Source of the DNA: Vanessa cardui
Taxonomy: Eukaryota > Arthropoda > Insecta > Lepidoptera > Nymphalidae
Length of the DNA: 64,000 bases
Assembly: GCF_905220365.1 (NCBI RefSeq)
Contig: NC_061127.1
Span: 1,736,001 to 1,800,000 of the forward strand
Reading direction: 5' to 3'
Part shown: piece after piece, positions 12,647 to 26,230 of the stretch
How positions within the stretch are numbered: position 1 is the first letter of the stretch
How the letters are laid out: each line of letters opens with the position of its first letter
Notes under the pieces: generated by a model
The model's database searches: none
Told to the model about the DNA's origin: nothing
The model's input: only the letters and a program-made list of their open reading frames with translations
Made by a program: the position numbers and the translations under genes

Positions 12647-12660
12647 AAAGAATTCAACTT

Positions 12661-15600
12661 TCTCGTAAATATGTCAATACTATTAGCTTTTTTGAACGAT
12701 ACCTTACAAACAGAACTAAATGAAGAATTTGATGTTGAAGATTGGATTGTCTCTGTAACAAAGACATCCTCTTTCACAAATGAAGGACTAGTTAAGCTCT
12801 TGAATTTTATATTTCCGTGCGGAAATGCGCTGACATAGTTACTAAGTGAATTTGCGCAAGCAACTCAACTACGTACCTCCTAGTATTACAAAACGTTTAT
12901 TAACTATACGGATATCCTTAAGTTGAAATAGGTGTATGTAATTCATATATAGTTTTTCTACTTCATAATAACAATATTATAGAATTAATAATAATAATAA
13001 TGTAATAAATAAAAATTTAATAAGATCAGGTCGCTTAGTGCAGATGTTTTTTTTATTAAATTTAGTAATATTATTTTACAGTTATTAGTATGTAATCAAA
13101 TTATGTATCCATCTGTATTATACTAATATATGTTTGAAGAATAAATTTTTCTTCAATATATCTATTCAAATATATCCTAATATTTCATTCAAATCGTATA
13201 GTTAAAATAGTGATCGTTATTAACAAAAACTGATGTTTTAAAACAGACAATTATTAAAAAGATAGTGATCCTTCTTTCTTTGATTTGTCTTTATCTAAAT
13301 AAACTCAAAAATATAACGCTACTCGGCTTAAGTACGATATATTATGTCTGTTTAAAAAAAAAAACGATTGTTTGACGTCTACATGTGTATCAGGAAAATG
13401 TGTTCTTAAATAATAATTTCGTGTAGTCATTAAATACTTATTATATGAAAAGTTAATGAGAACTCATATTTGTTTCGTTTTATTTTTCGCAAAGAAGCTA
13501 TCTAGTAAACAATAAAAAGATGCATGCGTACTTTAATGCAACTATTTTTTTCGTTGATCAATAACTGTTTCTCGTAATCTTAATGTCTGAAATTATTGAA
13601 TTAATTCATATATTTATTTTTCCGACCATACGTACATAATAAATCGTACCTCAATATTGTATTTTTCGTAACCTTACCTGTTTGCAAACAGAGGTCGATC
13701 ACCTTGCACATCTAAGGTTATATAAATACCTTGGCATACCCAAGGTCTATAGATCGTAGTGCATCCCATCCCTTTTATAACAATCAAATAAAATACATAT
13801 TACCCATGCAATAAAATTGAAAATCGATTGAGTAGTGTCGGCAGTGACAGCAATATTACATTAGTGTAAGTTTAAGCTCGTTGAGGTAGGATCACAAACT
13901 TTCAAATAGCAATACGTAAATGTATTGTCAGATAGGGATAGATTGCTATCCCACAATTTGGTAAAAGCCAAATCATACCAAGATATAATTATTGGAGAAA
14001 CGTCGGTTGATGTTGGTTTATTGGTTGGGAGTTGATGTCAATGACTTTCCTGTGACAGTATGATTAGCGAAGAAATTAAATATGCTCCAAGAATATTTAA
14101 AAAGTCTAAAATCATTTTTAATGTAAAAAAAATTACATGTTAAATCCCAGTCAACCTAGACAATGACGAACAAGATTGTTCTTATTATCATAGATGGCGC
14201 CACTTTAAACACGTTCTAAATTCAATTTACGTGTTGTACTCCAATCCTCCATTATAATAAGATCGTTTAAAGAATAATAAGTACTAAATAGGTCGTGAGC
14301 CTGACAACAAATCAATGAATACGGAATATCTTAGATAATACATTTAAACTAACTGCTGTATTCATAACAGACTTAGGTAATCCTTTAAAATTAGCTTGAA
14401 CAAATTAAAATAGAGTTATCTTACAAAAAACTTTTAAGTAAAGTTTTAGAGTTTTTTTTTTTATGTCAAAGATTTCATCTTATGATTTAATTTGTTCTAT
14501 TTATGTTAGGTCCCAGTAGCTGACAAATTACGTCCTCTTCGACATGGCACCATTACATATATAAAACTAAACAAAATTTTATTTAAATACAGACAAAGAC
14601 TCTACAAATATTTTGTGTTATTCGGCATAAAGAGCTATGTCCAAGTAATACATTTTTTTCAAAATTAACTTTTCATAGAGAGCGGTGGGATCAAATTGCA
14701 AGTTTCAAGTTATATTTGAGTAAAAAATTAAGGCGCGAAGTTTTTAATAAGAACTTAGCACTAAAAATATTATAAAAACTTACAATCGGTTTCCCCAAAG
14801 ATTGACATTTGAATTGAAAAACATGAAATTCAATCCTTAAATTGGAATGCAAATATTTTTACAATAGGGAGTAAATTCTTTACCACTCAATTGTCTAACA
14901 TACGTAAGTTTACAAAGTACTTACACTTACTAGTGTAAAATTACATTTGTCAGAAAGATAAAAGTCGATGAGTAATTATTATCTCCTAATGCCTTTAATA
15001 CAATGAAAGAAAGACATCCAAAATTACAGTAATTGTTGCTGCATTATTCGTTATTTACAGAGATTTAAAATTAAACGGTTCTATATATTTAAATAGTCAA
15101 AAGATCGTTGAAATTTCGTTACCATAGAGAATAGCTCCATTGTAATACTTTTAGTAAACTGACGTACTATCAAATATTATAGATCCCATCAAAGACCTAG
15201 ACAATTTTATATATTTTTTTTATTACTAACAGAATTCCTTTTCGAAAGTTATTTTTTAAATATAATTATAAAAATCTTATCCCAAACTCTAATTGCCTGA
15301 CTTGATAAAATACCGTGACGAATGAACAATGCAGTTTCAAAAGTGAAGCATGCGGCGTTTAAAGTTAAAAATAAAACTTAGTGTGCTATTTTGTGATAAA
15401 TACCTCCCGAAAGATTAAGTGGCGTGTTGAAACTTCATACAGTCAAATCTGTTTGAGCGTTTATAAGTTATATTGGAATGAAGAAAGACACATACATATT
15501 TACATGAACCCTGAAAACATTACTTAACTCTAATATTAAATAAAACGTAAATAATTTTGAGATCAGACCCTTGTTGCAGAACTTTGCTTGAAGAAAAAAA

Positions 15601-16182
15601 ATTGTAACAAAGTAGGGAAAAGTAATCTTGACTAAATTGGACAAAAATATAATTGATCGGATATGTATTAAACGTTCTGACTGAATTCTTCTATTTATTA
15701 TTTAAAGAAATTTGCTCAAAAATACAATTAGGCGTATATTTTATCATCCATAAAATTCTATACCCCTAAGTTAGAATAAATGTGGAAGAAGAGCTGAAGC
15801 GACAAGATGCGCTTTTGGAAAATGTGATTTAAAGATGTTACTATCCAGGAACACAACCTATAGTTACTCATTTGTGGTATTTAAGTGTTATATTTCTATG
15901 TAGTCATTTAAGTTCATAATTCATCTCACTTGTACAGTCGGGCAATTATATACGAGATAATTGAAGTGAACCATCTTAATAAACGAAACTCTAAACCCTT
16001 TCTTTAAGAGGAGATGAAGTATTTGTCTACCAATGCAACATTACGTGCTATTTTTGCTTACTATACACATAATATTTTCTTTCAATTTATTTATGAAATA
16101 TGACTTCAGAACGACCTAATTTGTGTCTCTAAATATAAGTCATTTGTTGAATATTTGTATTTTGATTTGGTTTTGTCAAAAT
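12661..16182. other. Long AT-rich stretch, nothing recognised
   Basis: No gene, RNA or repeat that I can support. Confidence 0.45.
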
Positions 16183-16400
16183 AAAAAATCAAAATCAAAA
16201 TAAACTGTATTCAAGTGGGCTTTTACAAGCACTTTTAAATCGTCAATTAAAAATTAAGTGAAGCTACCACCGGTTCGGAAAGTAGATTCTACCGAGAAGA
16301 ACCGGCAAGAAACTTAGTAGTTACTCTTTTTCAACATTTAAAAAATACAAAGTTATGTTAGTCAATACAATTATTTCAATTAATTTGTCAGTGTGTAAAT
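16183..16400 (+). mobile_element. R3 repeat copy
   Basis: Opens with (aatcaaa)n-like sequence, then ttcaagtgggcttttacaag, and keeps the full core to tcaacatttaaaaaatac. Confidence 0.85.
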
Positions 16401-16904
16401 ATGATTTCGTTAGTATTCATAAATAAATGAAAATTTAGCAGCTTTTATATTTTAAACAAACAATCATGTAAATAGCTAAATGACTAATAAGCTGGATATA
16501 GATCGTTTTCCTTGAAACCAGAAATTACAATATCAAAATTAAATTTCTAAAAATAAAGTTTATGCTCATTCAAGGAAATTAAAAAGAACTCATACATAAA
16601 TCAGCTGCTCAAAAAATATTACGTAATATTTATAGCAAGACGAATTTTAACCAAAAACCCAAAGGACGGGTCGGGATTAACCGGAAAAAAATGTAACAAA
16701 AAATGTCCGACCAGACAGAGGCAAGCCAACAAAAGATAAAACACGTCTTTATCACATTATAGCCGTCTCGCTTGAACTTAAATGACTCTCGTGTAGAACA
16801 GGCATTATTGGAAGTAGCATCAACGTCTTAGTATTGGAAGCTTGAAATTTGCCGCTATTAATAATAAATATGGTAACAGCGTTTGGTAGGTTAATTTGAT
16901 CAAT

Positions 16905-17091
16905 TTGGTGGCAGGGTTTTGTGTAAGCCTATCTGGGTAGGTACCACCCACTCGCCTGATATTATTCTGTCAAACAATACTTAGTATATAGCCGTCTTTT
17001 GGTTTGGGGGGTGTCAGTGTCTCAACAAGCACAAGATACATAATATCTTAGTTCTTAACATTAGTGGCGCATCGGCAATGTAGGGAATCTA
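16905..17091 (+). mobile_element. SINE-B fragment (5' part)
   Basis: From ggtggcagggttttgtgtaa and tgggtaggtaccacccactc to gtggcgcatcggcaatg. Diverged in the middle. Confidence 0.7.
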
Positions 17092-17294
17092 ATAATTCAA
17101 TTGTTCTCTATTTCTTGCTTTGGCATTTTCTCTTATTCTCTCTCTCTTTTTCCCTCGTTTTAATAATAAAACGTGAGGTGATTCAAATGCCATAGGTTAT
17201 TCATATTGACAATAATAAGAAATGGAAAACGACAATCGGTAGCTACGGCCATTTTGATTTTTTTAAACCAATGTTGTACAGCAGACGTTAAGCA

Positions 17295-17489
17295 CAGTCA
17301 GAGAGAGAGAAAACCTTCGTCATTTTTCAAAATATTTTTTATCATGTATGTACTCTTAGTACCTTTTGAATCTAAACATCAAATCATTGCGACGCAATAT
17401 ATCATCCTCGATCGGTAAAGCAGATTATCGCTGATACTGAGCACACGAAAATAGATCTTAAGGTGACGAACCTTTTCTTACTCCGACTG
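17295..17489. mobile_element. MITE copy 1, about 195 bp
   Basis: TIRs start CAGTCAGAGAGAGAGAAAAC and, reversed from the right, CAGTCGGAGTAAGAAAAGG. The second copy at 35742-35937 is better preserved. TA follows the right end. Confidence 0.8.
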
Positions 17490-18793
17490 TACATTCCTCA
17501 ATGCTCGTAAGTACTTTTCACTTTCACCAGAATATTCGTGTTATCCCGCAGAATTATGTTGCATATGTTTAATGAAAGGGTTACTCGGCAGAGCGGCATA
17601 TGTATTTCTGACGTATTATTTAGAGCACAACGACAACTCATTAAGTTTGTATGTAATTTTTTCTTCAAATAAAAATAATGGAATTATTTATTTATTTTTT
17701 GTTTATTAATTATAATTCCTTGTTTCGTATATACCGTATCTTCGGTACACTTTCAAACATTTTTGAAATATAATGTACAGGAAGGCATGCCAAAGTGATC
17801 CTATTAGTTTTCTTTTTTTAAAGAATGTACAAATCCCAAAACCAAAAATCATTGTTATCTAAAAATTCGTTAGGGCGGACTTTCATGTAGTTATATCATT
17901 ATAAAAGAAAGTATCAAAACATTTTATTTTCGTTTAGTTATAACGACACATACTAAAAAAAGAACATTTCTGTTTATCACTTATTTTCGTTACGTTTTAA
18001 ATTAAGAACATCTGTGAATGTTTTTTTCAAGGCATCTATTTTTATTGAAGTCGATCTCCCCACTATACACTCAAAATAAAATTGCAGGAAACCATATTTA
18101 AAAAATGGACATTCCTTTAATTGTAGGTATAGTTCTCGAACAGCATGCAGTGTGCTTAACTTATAAGATGCGTAAACTACACGCATAGAATACGGACAGA
18201 AGCAAGTATTACTACTAATATACAGCTGTTGTTTAATTGAAGATAAAGACACGACTGAATTCCTTGCCAACTCTTCTCTATGGAATCACCATTCCGAACT
18301 GATGGTTTTGGAAATTCTATACATATTATAAAATTGGGTTGTCTGTTTGTAATATTAAACTAAACAAAAACGAAACCAAAAAAATTCAAATTTATACTGT
18401 CTGTCTGTTTGTTCCAAATAATCTTTGGAACGGCTGGACCGATTTTAATGAGACTTTTAATGGTTGTGTAATGAGGAGTAACTTACAAAATATTTTTTTT
18501 TGTTTAATTATTGTTAAATTCAATCGCGCTCGAAGTTGCGGGCACAGCTAGTTCTAAACATAAGGACTGGAAAACTGACTACTGGATTGCAAGTGGTGCC
18601 AAGATTGTGGTATCATCAATAGACATTGGCACTGAAATGAATATCAAACAACTCTTATTGGTGTAAGAGTCGGTTACTATCTTTGGGAACTAAGTATGTC
18701 AGTTCTTCCTGTAGTTACACTGACTCTCTGGCTATTTAAACTGGAACACAACAATACTCTATATTCCTTCTTTATTCTAATCTTTGATGTTAT
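17490..18793. other. AT-rich with degraded R3, R6 and SINE-B traces
   Basis: Positions 18240-18315 resemble the R3 core reversed. Positions 18330-18555 read like a LINE-type tail (ctgtctgtctgtttgttcca, aacggctggaccgatttta, gggcacagctagttc). Positions 18640-18760 are a degenerate minus-strand SINE-B. A 97-codon minus frame at 17977-18270 runs into the R3 trace and is not called as a gene. Confidence 0.45.
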
Positions 18794-18990
18794 TTAGTGA
18801 TGGTAGGGCTTTGTTCAAGCCCGTCTGGGTAGGTACCACCCACTCATCAGTTATTCTACCGCCAAATAACAGTACTCAGTATTGTTGCCGTTGTTGTAGA
18901 AGAGTGAGTGACCCAGTGTAACTGGCACAAGGGACATAACGTCTTAGTTCCCAAGGTTGGTGGCGCATTGACGATGTCCGCCAACCTATA
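18794..18990 (+). mobile_element. SINE-B with internal deletion
   Basis: Head and core are intact to gcgcattgacgatg, then it jumps directly to tccgccaacctat, losing about 85 nt. Confidence 0.75.
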
Positions 18991-19450
18991 TATTATATAA
19001 AATGTGATGATGGGCTTGCTCAAGTTCAATGAAATTGCTTTACATTTAAGGTAACTTTATAAAACTGCGATGCAAAAATACTTGTAAAGGAGTCTTTGTC
19101 CTTAAATCATTATTATATTAGTCTTATTAATAATATAACATTCTAAAAGTTAATAACAATTCAAATTGAAATTTCTTATCTAAAACACGTTAAATGCTAT
19201 CTAATCGTAGCTATCATAATGTAATTTCTCTCAATTATCTAATTAAGATCTCACTCGTAAGACCATAAAATTATGTAAATTATTTAATACTTTGCATATT
19301 TAATTAATATTTTCAAAAATTACATCAGATTTATCTCGAAGATTTCGTCTAAGAGGAATAGGTACGTCATGACCGGGTCGGATCAACAAGGCAGCTTCTC
19401 AAAAGACATTTATTTACCAATTTTTGAATTTCCTAATATATATTTTTCTT

Positions 19451-19760
19451 AAAGTAAAGTAAAGTAAAGTTACAGCCTGTAAATTTCCCAGTGCTGGGAT
19501 AAGGCCTCCTCATCCATTAAGGAGAGGGTTTCGAAAATATTCCACCACGCTGTTCCAATGCGGGTTGGTGGATTGCAGATGTGACAGAATTTCGATGAAA
19601 TTAGTCACATGCAGGTTTCCTCACGATGTTTTCCTTCTCCGCCGAGCACGAGATGAATTACAAACACAAATTAAGCACATGTATATACTGTTGCTTGCCT
19701 GAATTCGAACCCGCAATCATTGGTTAAGATGCACGCGTTCTAACCACTGGGCCATCTCAG
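19451..19760 (-). mobile_element. SINE-A, full length
   Basis: Has an (AAAGT)n tail at its 3' end (plus-strand left side) and a full tRNA-like head at the right. An 8-nt TTTTCTTA flanks both sides as a possible duplication. Confidence 0.88.
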
Positions 19761-20951
19761 CCAGTTTTCTTATTATTAATATTTAGAATGGTTGTCAGAT
19801 ATCAGATAAAAAGGTAGCCTCTATCCTTATTTCAAGCTTCATAACAAATTGCAGTACATTAAGTTCAGTAGTTTGACCGTGAAAGCGACAAACAAACAGA
19901 AAGAGTTACTTCCGCATTTATAATATTAGAATAGACAGTATATACTTAGTATAGATTATAAAGTTTTTTAGTACTATTAAGACGTTGTCATAGGTAACTT
20001 AAAGAAATAAGAGAAATAATATAAAACCTTTTTCCGAATTAGTCATTCCTGGCCTTCATCGTGATCGTACTAGGAACAAAAAAAATTGGATTGATTAACA
20101 GGGACTGATTACTGATGATTATTTACGTTAAGTGAATCATATGATAGTCATTAAAACCGTTACACACGAGTGCGATATGCTGTTAATTATTTAACGGGCT
20201 CGTCCTAATCCAGGGATCATGGTTCTGTAAGCTTAAACATGAATTAAAAAAAAGACTTTCAATTTTTTAGACTGTTTTTTTTTTAAATATTTAAAATTCG
20301 AACGTTCGAATTAAAATTATAATTGATACGTAGCAAAAAAATATCGTTATGTAAACTTTATCTGTGACGTAACAGAATGCATCCAATCGCTTTATTGTTC
20401 TAAGAATTAATCTTATCATTCCTCATTTAACAAATACTTTTTTTCTAAAAACAGCTTATAGGCAGACGAATCTTTAAATACATAATATGATAATGTATCA
20501 TTTTATCGCAAAAGTTCACAATCTACGTGGATTTTTATGTCAGGATATATGTATAAGTATATAGGTATATACATCTGTTTGTGGATGTGTAAACATGCGT
20601 AAACGCATGTTATGTACAATATTGTAAACGTATGCTTGGTTTATATATACGATTTTTTTACATATTTACAATTAATATTTAGGTTTTACTGCCCTCTCTT
20701 CTCTTACATTGCAAAATTCTAACCCTAAATTTTACCGAAAGAACTGTCATTTAAGTGATTTGGCCGTTGTACAAGCGTCTTTATTAATATGGGCACATCC
20801 ATACAGTGTATTCCTTATAAATAGTAGGTGTACAAAAAACAGTAAATATTCAAAATTAGGGTGTATATGATTATTAAGAGAATCGCATACAAAATCTTAC
20901 GAACAAAAAATACTTAAAAGATATAGCCATCCCTTTATGACAATGTGAATT
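19761..20951. other. AT-rich, one short R6 trace
   Basis: Positions 19850-19935 resemble the reversed start of R6 (gttacttccgcatttataat). Nothing else. Confidence 0.45.
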
Positions 20952-21045
20952 AAGATTTTCGATGAAATTAGACACATGCAGGTTTCCTCACGATGTTTTC
21001 CTTCACCGCCGAGCACGAGATGAATTATAAACACAAATTAAGCAC

Positions 21046-21085
<40 letters not shown>

Positions 21086-21150
21086 GTGCTTGCCTGGGTT
21101 TGAACCCGCAATCATCGGTTAAGATGCACGCTTTCTAACCACTGGGCTCC
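20952..21150 (-). mobile_element. SINE-A fragment with expanded AT microsatellite
   Basis: Head and middle are present; the 3' part is lost. The normally short ata(ta)n link has grown to about 17 TA units (21048-21081). Confidence 0.85.
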
Positions 21151-21164
21151 ATTATAGACAATCA

Positions 21165-21520
21165 AAATAAATTTTATTCAAGTGGGCTTTTACAAGCACT
21201 TTTGAATTTTTTTTTTTTTTTTATGGTATAGGTTGGCGGACGAGCATATGGGCCACCTGATGGTAAGTGGTCACCATCGCCCATAGACATTGACGCTGTT
21301 AGAAATATTAAGTATTCCTTAAATCATCAATGCGCCACCTACCTTGGAAACTAAGATGTTATGTCCCTTGTGCCTGTAGTTACACTGGCTCACTCAAAAT
21401 TTTGAATCGTCAATTAACAATTAAGTGAAGTTACCACTGCACCGGTTCTTAAAGTAAATTCTACCGAGAAGAACCGGCAAGAAACTCAGTAGTTACTCTT
21501 TTTCAACATTTAAAAATAAT
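21165..21520 (+). mobile_element. R3 repeat interrupted by a SINE-B
   Basis: R3 is split after gcacttttgaat and resumes at ttttgaatcgtcaattaac. Confidence 0.85.
21208..21400 (-). mobile_element. SINE-B nested in R3, 5' truncated
   Basis: A T run (A tail reversed) is followed by ggttggcggacgagcatatg; it stops at cactggctcactcaaa. TTTTGAAT flanks both sides. Confidence 0.85.
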
Positions 21521-21627
21521 GAAATACAAAACTCATAGTAGGTACCAACTATTGTTAATGAAATCGTGATTATATTCATTGCCTTATTTTCGTTTTATGA
21601 ATTAGCTCGATTCACATATTCGTTTTT

Positions 21628-21908
21628 ACTTGGTGGTAGGGCTTTTGGCAAGCCCGCCTGGGCAGGTACCACCCACTCATCAGATATTCTACCGCTAAAC
21701 AACAGTATGCAGTATTGTTGTATTACGGTTTGAAGGGTGAGTGAACCAGTGTAACTACAGGCACAACAGACATACTTCCCAAGGTTGGTGCCGCATTGAC
21801 GATGTAAGGTATAGTTAATATTTCTTAGCGTCATTATCTATGGGTGATGGTGACCACTCCCCATCAGGTGGCCCATATGCTCGTCCGCACACCTATTACA
21901 TAAAAAAA
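21628..21908 (+). mobile_element. SINE-B, near full length
   Basis: From tacttggtggtagggctttt to acctattacataaaaaaa, all core blocks present. It lies 230 nt from the nested copy, in the opposite orientation. Confidence 0.88.
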
Positions 21909-23139
21909 CGTAGTCAATTTACAAGAAGTCATTCAAATGAATTTGCGGATTGAGAACCAGAGATTTGTTATAAGATGATTTTTATTGAATTGATGATTCT
22001 TAATTTATCAATTAAAAACGAAAAACATGTACCTCTATCATACATAAAATGGAATATAAGACGAGAGACGATAAAGAAATGGAACGAAAGATATCTAAAT
22101 TCAGACAAAGCAAAGTGACAAAAATATTTTTACCAAATTTAGAAAAGGCTTACAAAATTATCAGAACATTAAAAGCGACAAGTCACATAACAGATACGAA
22201 ATTATTTCTGTCTGTTTCGCCAAACCACTTAACCTAATTTGATGATATTTGATATAAAGCAAGCATGAACCCCAAGGCTACATAATCTACTTTTTACATA
22301 TAAAACCCCACGACCCCACCCAACCACTAATACGGGCAAGTTGTGGGGCAAAACTAGTACATTATAAATGGGTAAGATTCAGACTACATTCGTTTGTCAA
22401 CTATTTTCCTTCTAAACTACCTATTCCCCAGCCAAAAACTCACTTATATAACTATACTTGATGTGCCCTTTATCACAGATCAGGGCTTAAAATTCTCGAA
22501 ACACTGGGGCTACAAATGAGTTTAGGCCATAGAGCACGGAGGAATACCACACAAAATCATTTGAACATTTTCGTTTCTGTCAGTAATATCAATGTTTGTC
22601 AATAATATTTATCCTTCGTATATAAGTAAGTTGTAAAACATTCATTGGTTATTTTATTTTAATTTGACGATCTGTGTATGTATATGTGTGTGCTACAGGG
22701 CAGTTGCCCCGTTTCTCCTTAATCCCTCCCTAATCAACTTATTATATGCATTTAATTAATTATACACATATTTAACTTTACCAGACAATTATCTGTGATT
22801 AATAAGTTATTTTATAATAAAATATAATAAAAAATAATAATGCATCCAAATCCAAATCCAATTGAAAATGTTACAAAAAATCCATTGCAACAGAAAAATA
22901 TTTTTTATAAAATAAAATAAAAAAATATATAACCTCAACCTTATTTGTGAATATTGTTATCAAACTGTATGAATAGACGACAAATTGAAGAGATCAAAAC
23001 GCGTCGTTATACGTAACAGATAGCTTCGTAATAATAACTGAACTATGTGATGAAGAGAAATTGTTATGAAAATATACAAGACTATCTATTCAAACCATTT
23101 CCACTTGACTAATCAAGTTATTGCTACGCATTCTATTTC
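21909..23139. other. AT-rich with an R6-like trace
   Basis: Positions 22195-22360 are R6-like (ctgtctgtttcgccaaacca, then gatataaagcaagcatgaac). No gene. Confidence 0.45.
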
Positions 23140-23400
23140 AGAGAGCAAAGCGAATTTTATATATTATTACGTTATAGACAAAATCATCACTTCATATTAT
23201 AAAACAAACGTCCTTCGGTCACGTCTGTCTGAACGGATTTTCATGCGGTTTTCACTAATAGGTTTTTGTATAAATAAGTTAAAATAGAACGATAATTTTT
23301 AAACATGTCGGAAAAAGCAACAAAAAATATATGAATGAAAGGTAAAAATATTAAAAAAGCTTATGTCCACCCGTGCAAAGCCGGGACGGGGCGATTGTCA
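23140..23400 (-). mobile_element. R4 repeat, minus orientation
   Basis: Ends ttatgtccacccgtgcaaag ccgggacggggcg, the complement of the R4 start at 10771. Includes acgtctgtctgaacggattt. Confidence 0.65.
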
Positions 23401-23689
23401 GCGATAAATTAATACTAATATTGGAGCTACAGATTTCGTTTGTTTAAAGGCCATAATCCTAGGATATACTAGTCTGATTTGTAACTATATTCTATATATA
23501 ATACCACGTCGCCCCCACCTAGTTATATTATTAAAAAAAAAAAACATTAATTACATCTTCGGCTATTTTAGTACCGAATTGTCATTTTCGCTGTTAAAAA
23601 GTAGCAACTTTAGGGTTTGGTCGTGGCTTGATCATAAGTATAATTTTGTACAAATAAACAAACATATTAATCACACACATATATATTAT

Positions 23690-24190
23690 TTACTAGTTGT
23701 TCCGCGGCTTCGGTCGCGTTTTAGGGGTTGGTTGTCACATGTTAGGCAAAAATGTATCCTATACCCAATGATATTCTAATAAACAGATATGTTATACCCA
23801 TACTAAACAACAGAAAAAGTGTGCCGCGCCGGGGACCGTTTACTTTACATTTCGTTACAAGTAAAAAGGATAGCTTGATAGAAACAATAAGTAAAAGGGT
23901 TAACTAGATGTTTTAATTACGCAAAACGTCTTACTACGAAATTATGATGTATTATGACGTGTTACTACGTAAAACGACTAAAGGCGAACGTCCCAATTAG
24001 GACGTTTTCTAGTCTTCACTTTTTGCGCGTTAATAACATATCTGGTTACTAGAACATCATTGCCTATACCCTTCATTGGAGTTCAAGTTTGCTTCATAAC
24101 AAAACTCAAATTCGGTTCATTGGTATGGTAATGAAAGAGCGACAGACAGCCAGACAGAGATACTTTCACATTTATAATATTAGTATATAT
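23690..24190 (-). mobile_element. R6 repeat with internal extra segment
   Basis: Reversed R6 ends are at 23690-23790 (gttccgcggcttcggtcgcg) and 24050-24185 (acagacagccagacagagat). Between them about 255 nt are not present in the 45 kb copy. No duplication flanking the extra piece was found. Confidence 0.6.
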
Positions 24191-24194
24191 TCTA

Positions 24195-24420
24195 ATAGCT
24201 AGCTGAGCAAGACCCGACTTCTGGCCTCAAATCCTGAATGGACCAACTATGGAGTCTGGAAGTTACAAGTGTTTACAATCTCGGAAAGTGCGTAAAAGCC
24301 CTTGGTTCCGTACTTGAACTTTCCAATCGTCTTGGCAGGCTGTCCCAGCTGATTATGACAGTGAGGAAGCTTGAGCAGCCCTGGCCGATAACGGTTACAA
24401 GGACATCTGCTATGTCTTAA
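24195..24420 (+). mobile_element. LINE coding-end remnant
   Basis: The frame from 24238 reads WSLEVTSVYNLGKCVKALGS, then VLELSNRLGRLSQLIMTVRK, to a stop. This pattern is familiar from the 3' ends of lepidopteran LINE copies; the clade is not assigned and the identification is from memory. Confidence 0.4.
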
Positions 24421-26036
24421 ATTTACTCTGCTTAATATATGTTACTTGTAACAAATAACATGGATTTTGAACCCTTTCAGCGCTTAAATCAGGAAATCAG
24501 CGGTTTATTTTTATAAGAACAAAATCATAAATAAAATAAACCATCTAACACGAGTCGATGCAGCGATTAAGCCGTTGCATTTATTACTCTCCACACTGGT
24601 GACGCTTAAGTCAAACAAATGATAACATAATATAAACATACAATAAACGACTGTCAGACACAGTAAATAGAAACCAAAATCGCCTGCCAATATATAAATG
24701 TAATCACTCAAGGTTTACAATTGTAGGTATTTCATAAAATAATCTAATGTCTATACATATATTGAATTGTTTGTAGTTATATACATTAATTATGTTATAA
24801 TTAATGAATGGGTTCAAAATAAAAACTAATTAGGTTGTGATATTATTTGTACTATACGTTACGCTGCGTTCGATTTAATCTTATTAAATCACAATTCAAA
24901 ATATATGCAAGAACAAACTTAAATATATAGTTTTTAATTTTAAAAAGATAGCACTTTCTACAATATAGATGTTAGTGTTAAAGGAATAAAGCTTTTATTT
25001 AAATACAAACTGAGAGTTATTTATAGCATTACAGAATAACTCTACATATTCCACGAGATATATGAAATATTAAAGGACGTTCATTTAAAACCACTTCTCT
25101 TTTACCACTGTGTTGCCAACACAATTTTGTGAAATATTTATCGACACTAATAGCATAAATATCTAAAATATGTTTGTTTTTACGTAGAGGGAGTAATCTA
25201 TGGTAATGATCCAATTCCACATTTATACATTATTCCTATTCTAAGTTATTTCAATAATATAATTTTCTTTATGATTACATTACGCCCGTGCAAAGCCGGA
25301 TGGATCACTAGTTTTAACGTTCTAAAGTAGCCAAACAATGTTAACAGTGATTGCGCTTAATTTTTCAAAGGAACATAATACATTTGCAGCTTGTGAGTTT
25401 AAGAAATATTTTTTATTCTATTTTAATTTGTAATGTGTGAATATTTTGGCGCATACTCAAGCTCCGTGCCATCTGCCTGTCAATCAGCTGATGGCGCCAA
25501 AACTTGTTATTTAATCTGTGATTAACGATTATTAGACTTTCTTTGCATTATCTAATCAGCGAACTTTAAGGAAAGAAGATTTAAACATTAAAATGACAAT
25601 ATTATGAGGACTTTAGCTCATTAATTATACTGACTGACATATGTGCCATTTCGGGCAATTTTAAAAATAGCTTTATAAATGATTTGTTTATCTTCCTTTA
25701 TCATACAAGAAAAATTATGTACGAACATTTTTAGGCATTATATAATCATACTAATTACAAAGTGTCTGTCCAGTGAATTACTTGTTTAAACGTTAAACGA
25801 GAACAAATCCGATAGCAGGTAAAAAGTTCACTTCCCGGTAATAAACGGTAGACTATTCTTAGAACCTGCATAAATCACGACGAGGTTTCGTTCCGTGGTA
25901 GCGCATAACATAAACATAATAAAATAAAACGTTCCGATACATTTATCATATATTTCCTTCAAAACGTACACTGCTTTAAAATTATCGTATCGTAAAGATG
26001 CGATCAAACAATGAATAAATTAACGAAGTTACGTAC
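24421..26036. other. AT-rich, no gene seen
   Basis: Only a short LINE-like tail end near 25270-25312 (cgcccgtgcaaagccggatg) is recognisable. Confidence 0.45.
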
Positions 26037-26230
26037 CTCAAAACGTCGTAATCGAAGGGCACCAGGAACAGCTGATCACAACACAAACACGTGCGATTGG
26101 TGGCACCATTCGACCAAGTCTGAAATGTACTGTGCCCTATAACATTACGAGGCGAGACTTAGCGCGTCGCGCCTCTCACCAACGCACCGCATTTTTGCCA
26201 ACAATTTCCTTCGAAACGCACAAAATGTCT
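26037..26230 (-). promoter_or_regulatory. CpG-rich block, candidate promoter and first exon
   Basis: The sequence is clearly richer in CG dinucleotides than anything within several kb. It has an E box (CACGTG at about 26089-26094) and, on the minus strand, a strong splice donor (TTTTGAG followed by gtacgt, boundary 26037). No reading frame stays open across it, so it would be a non-coding first exon of a gene running leftwards out of view. Confidence 0.3.

Noticed and set aside
17977..18270. 97-codon minus-strand ORF as a gene
   Set aside because: It runs into a degraded R3 repeat, has no splice or promoter support and no recognisable domain.
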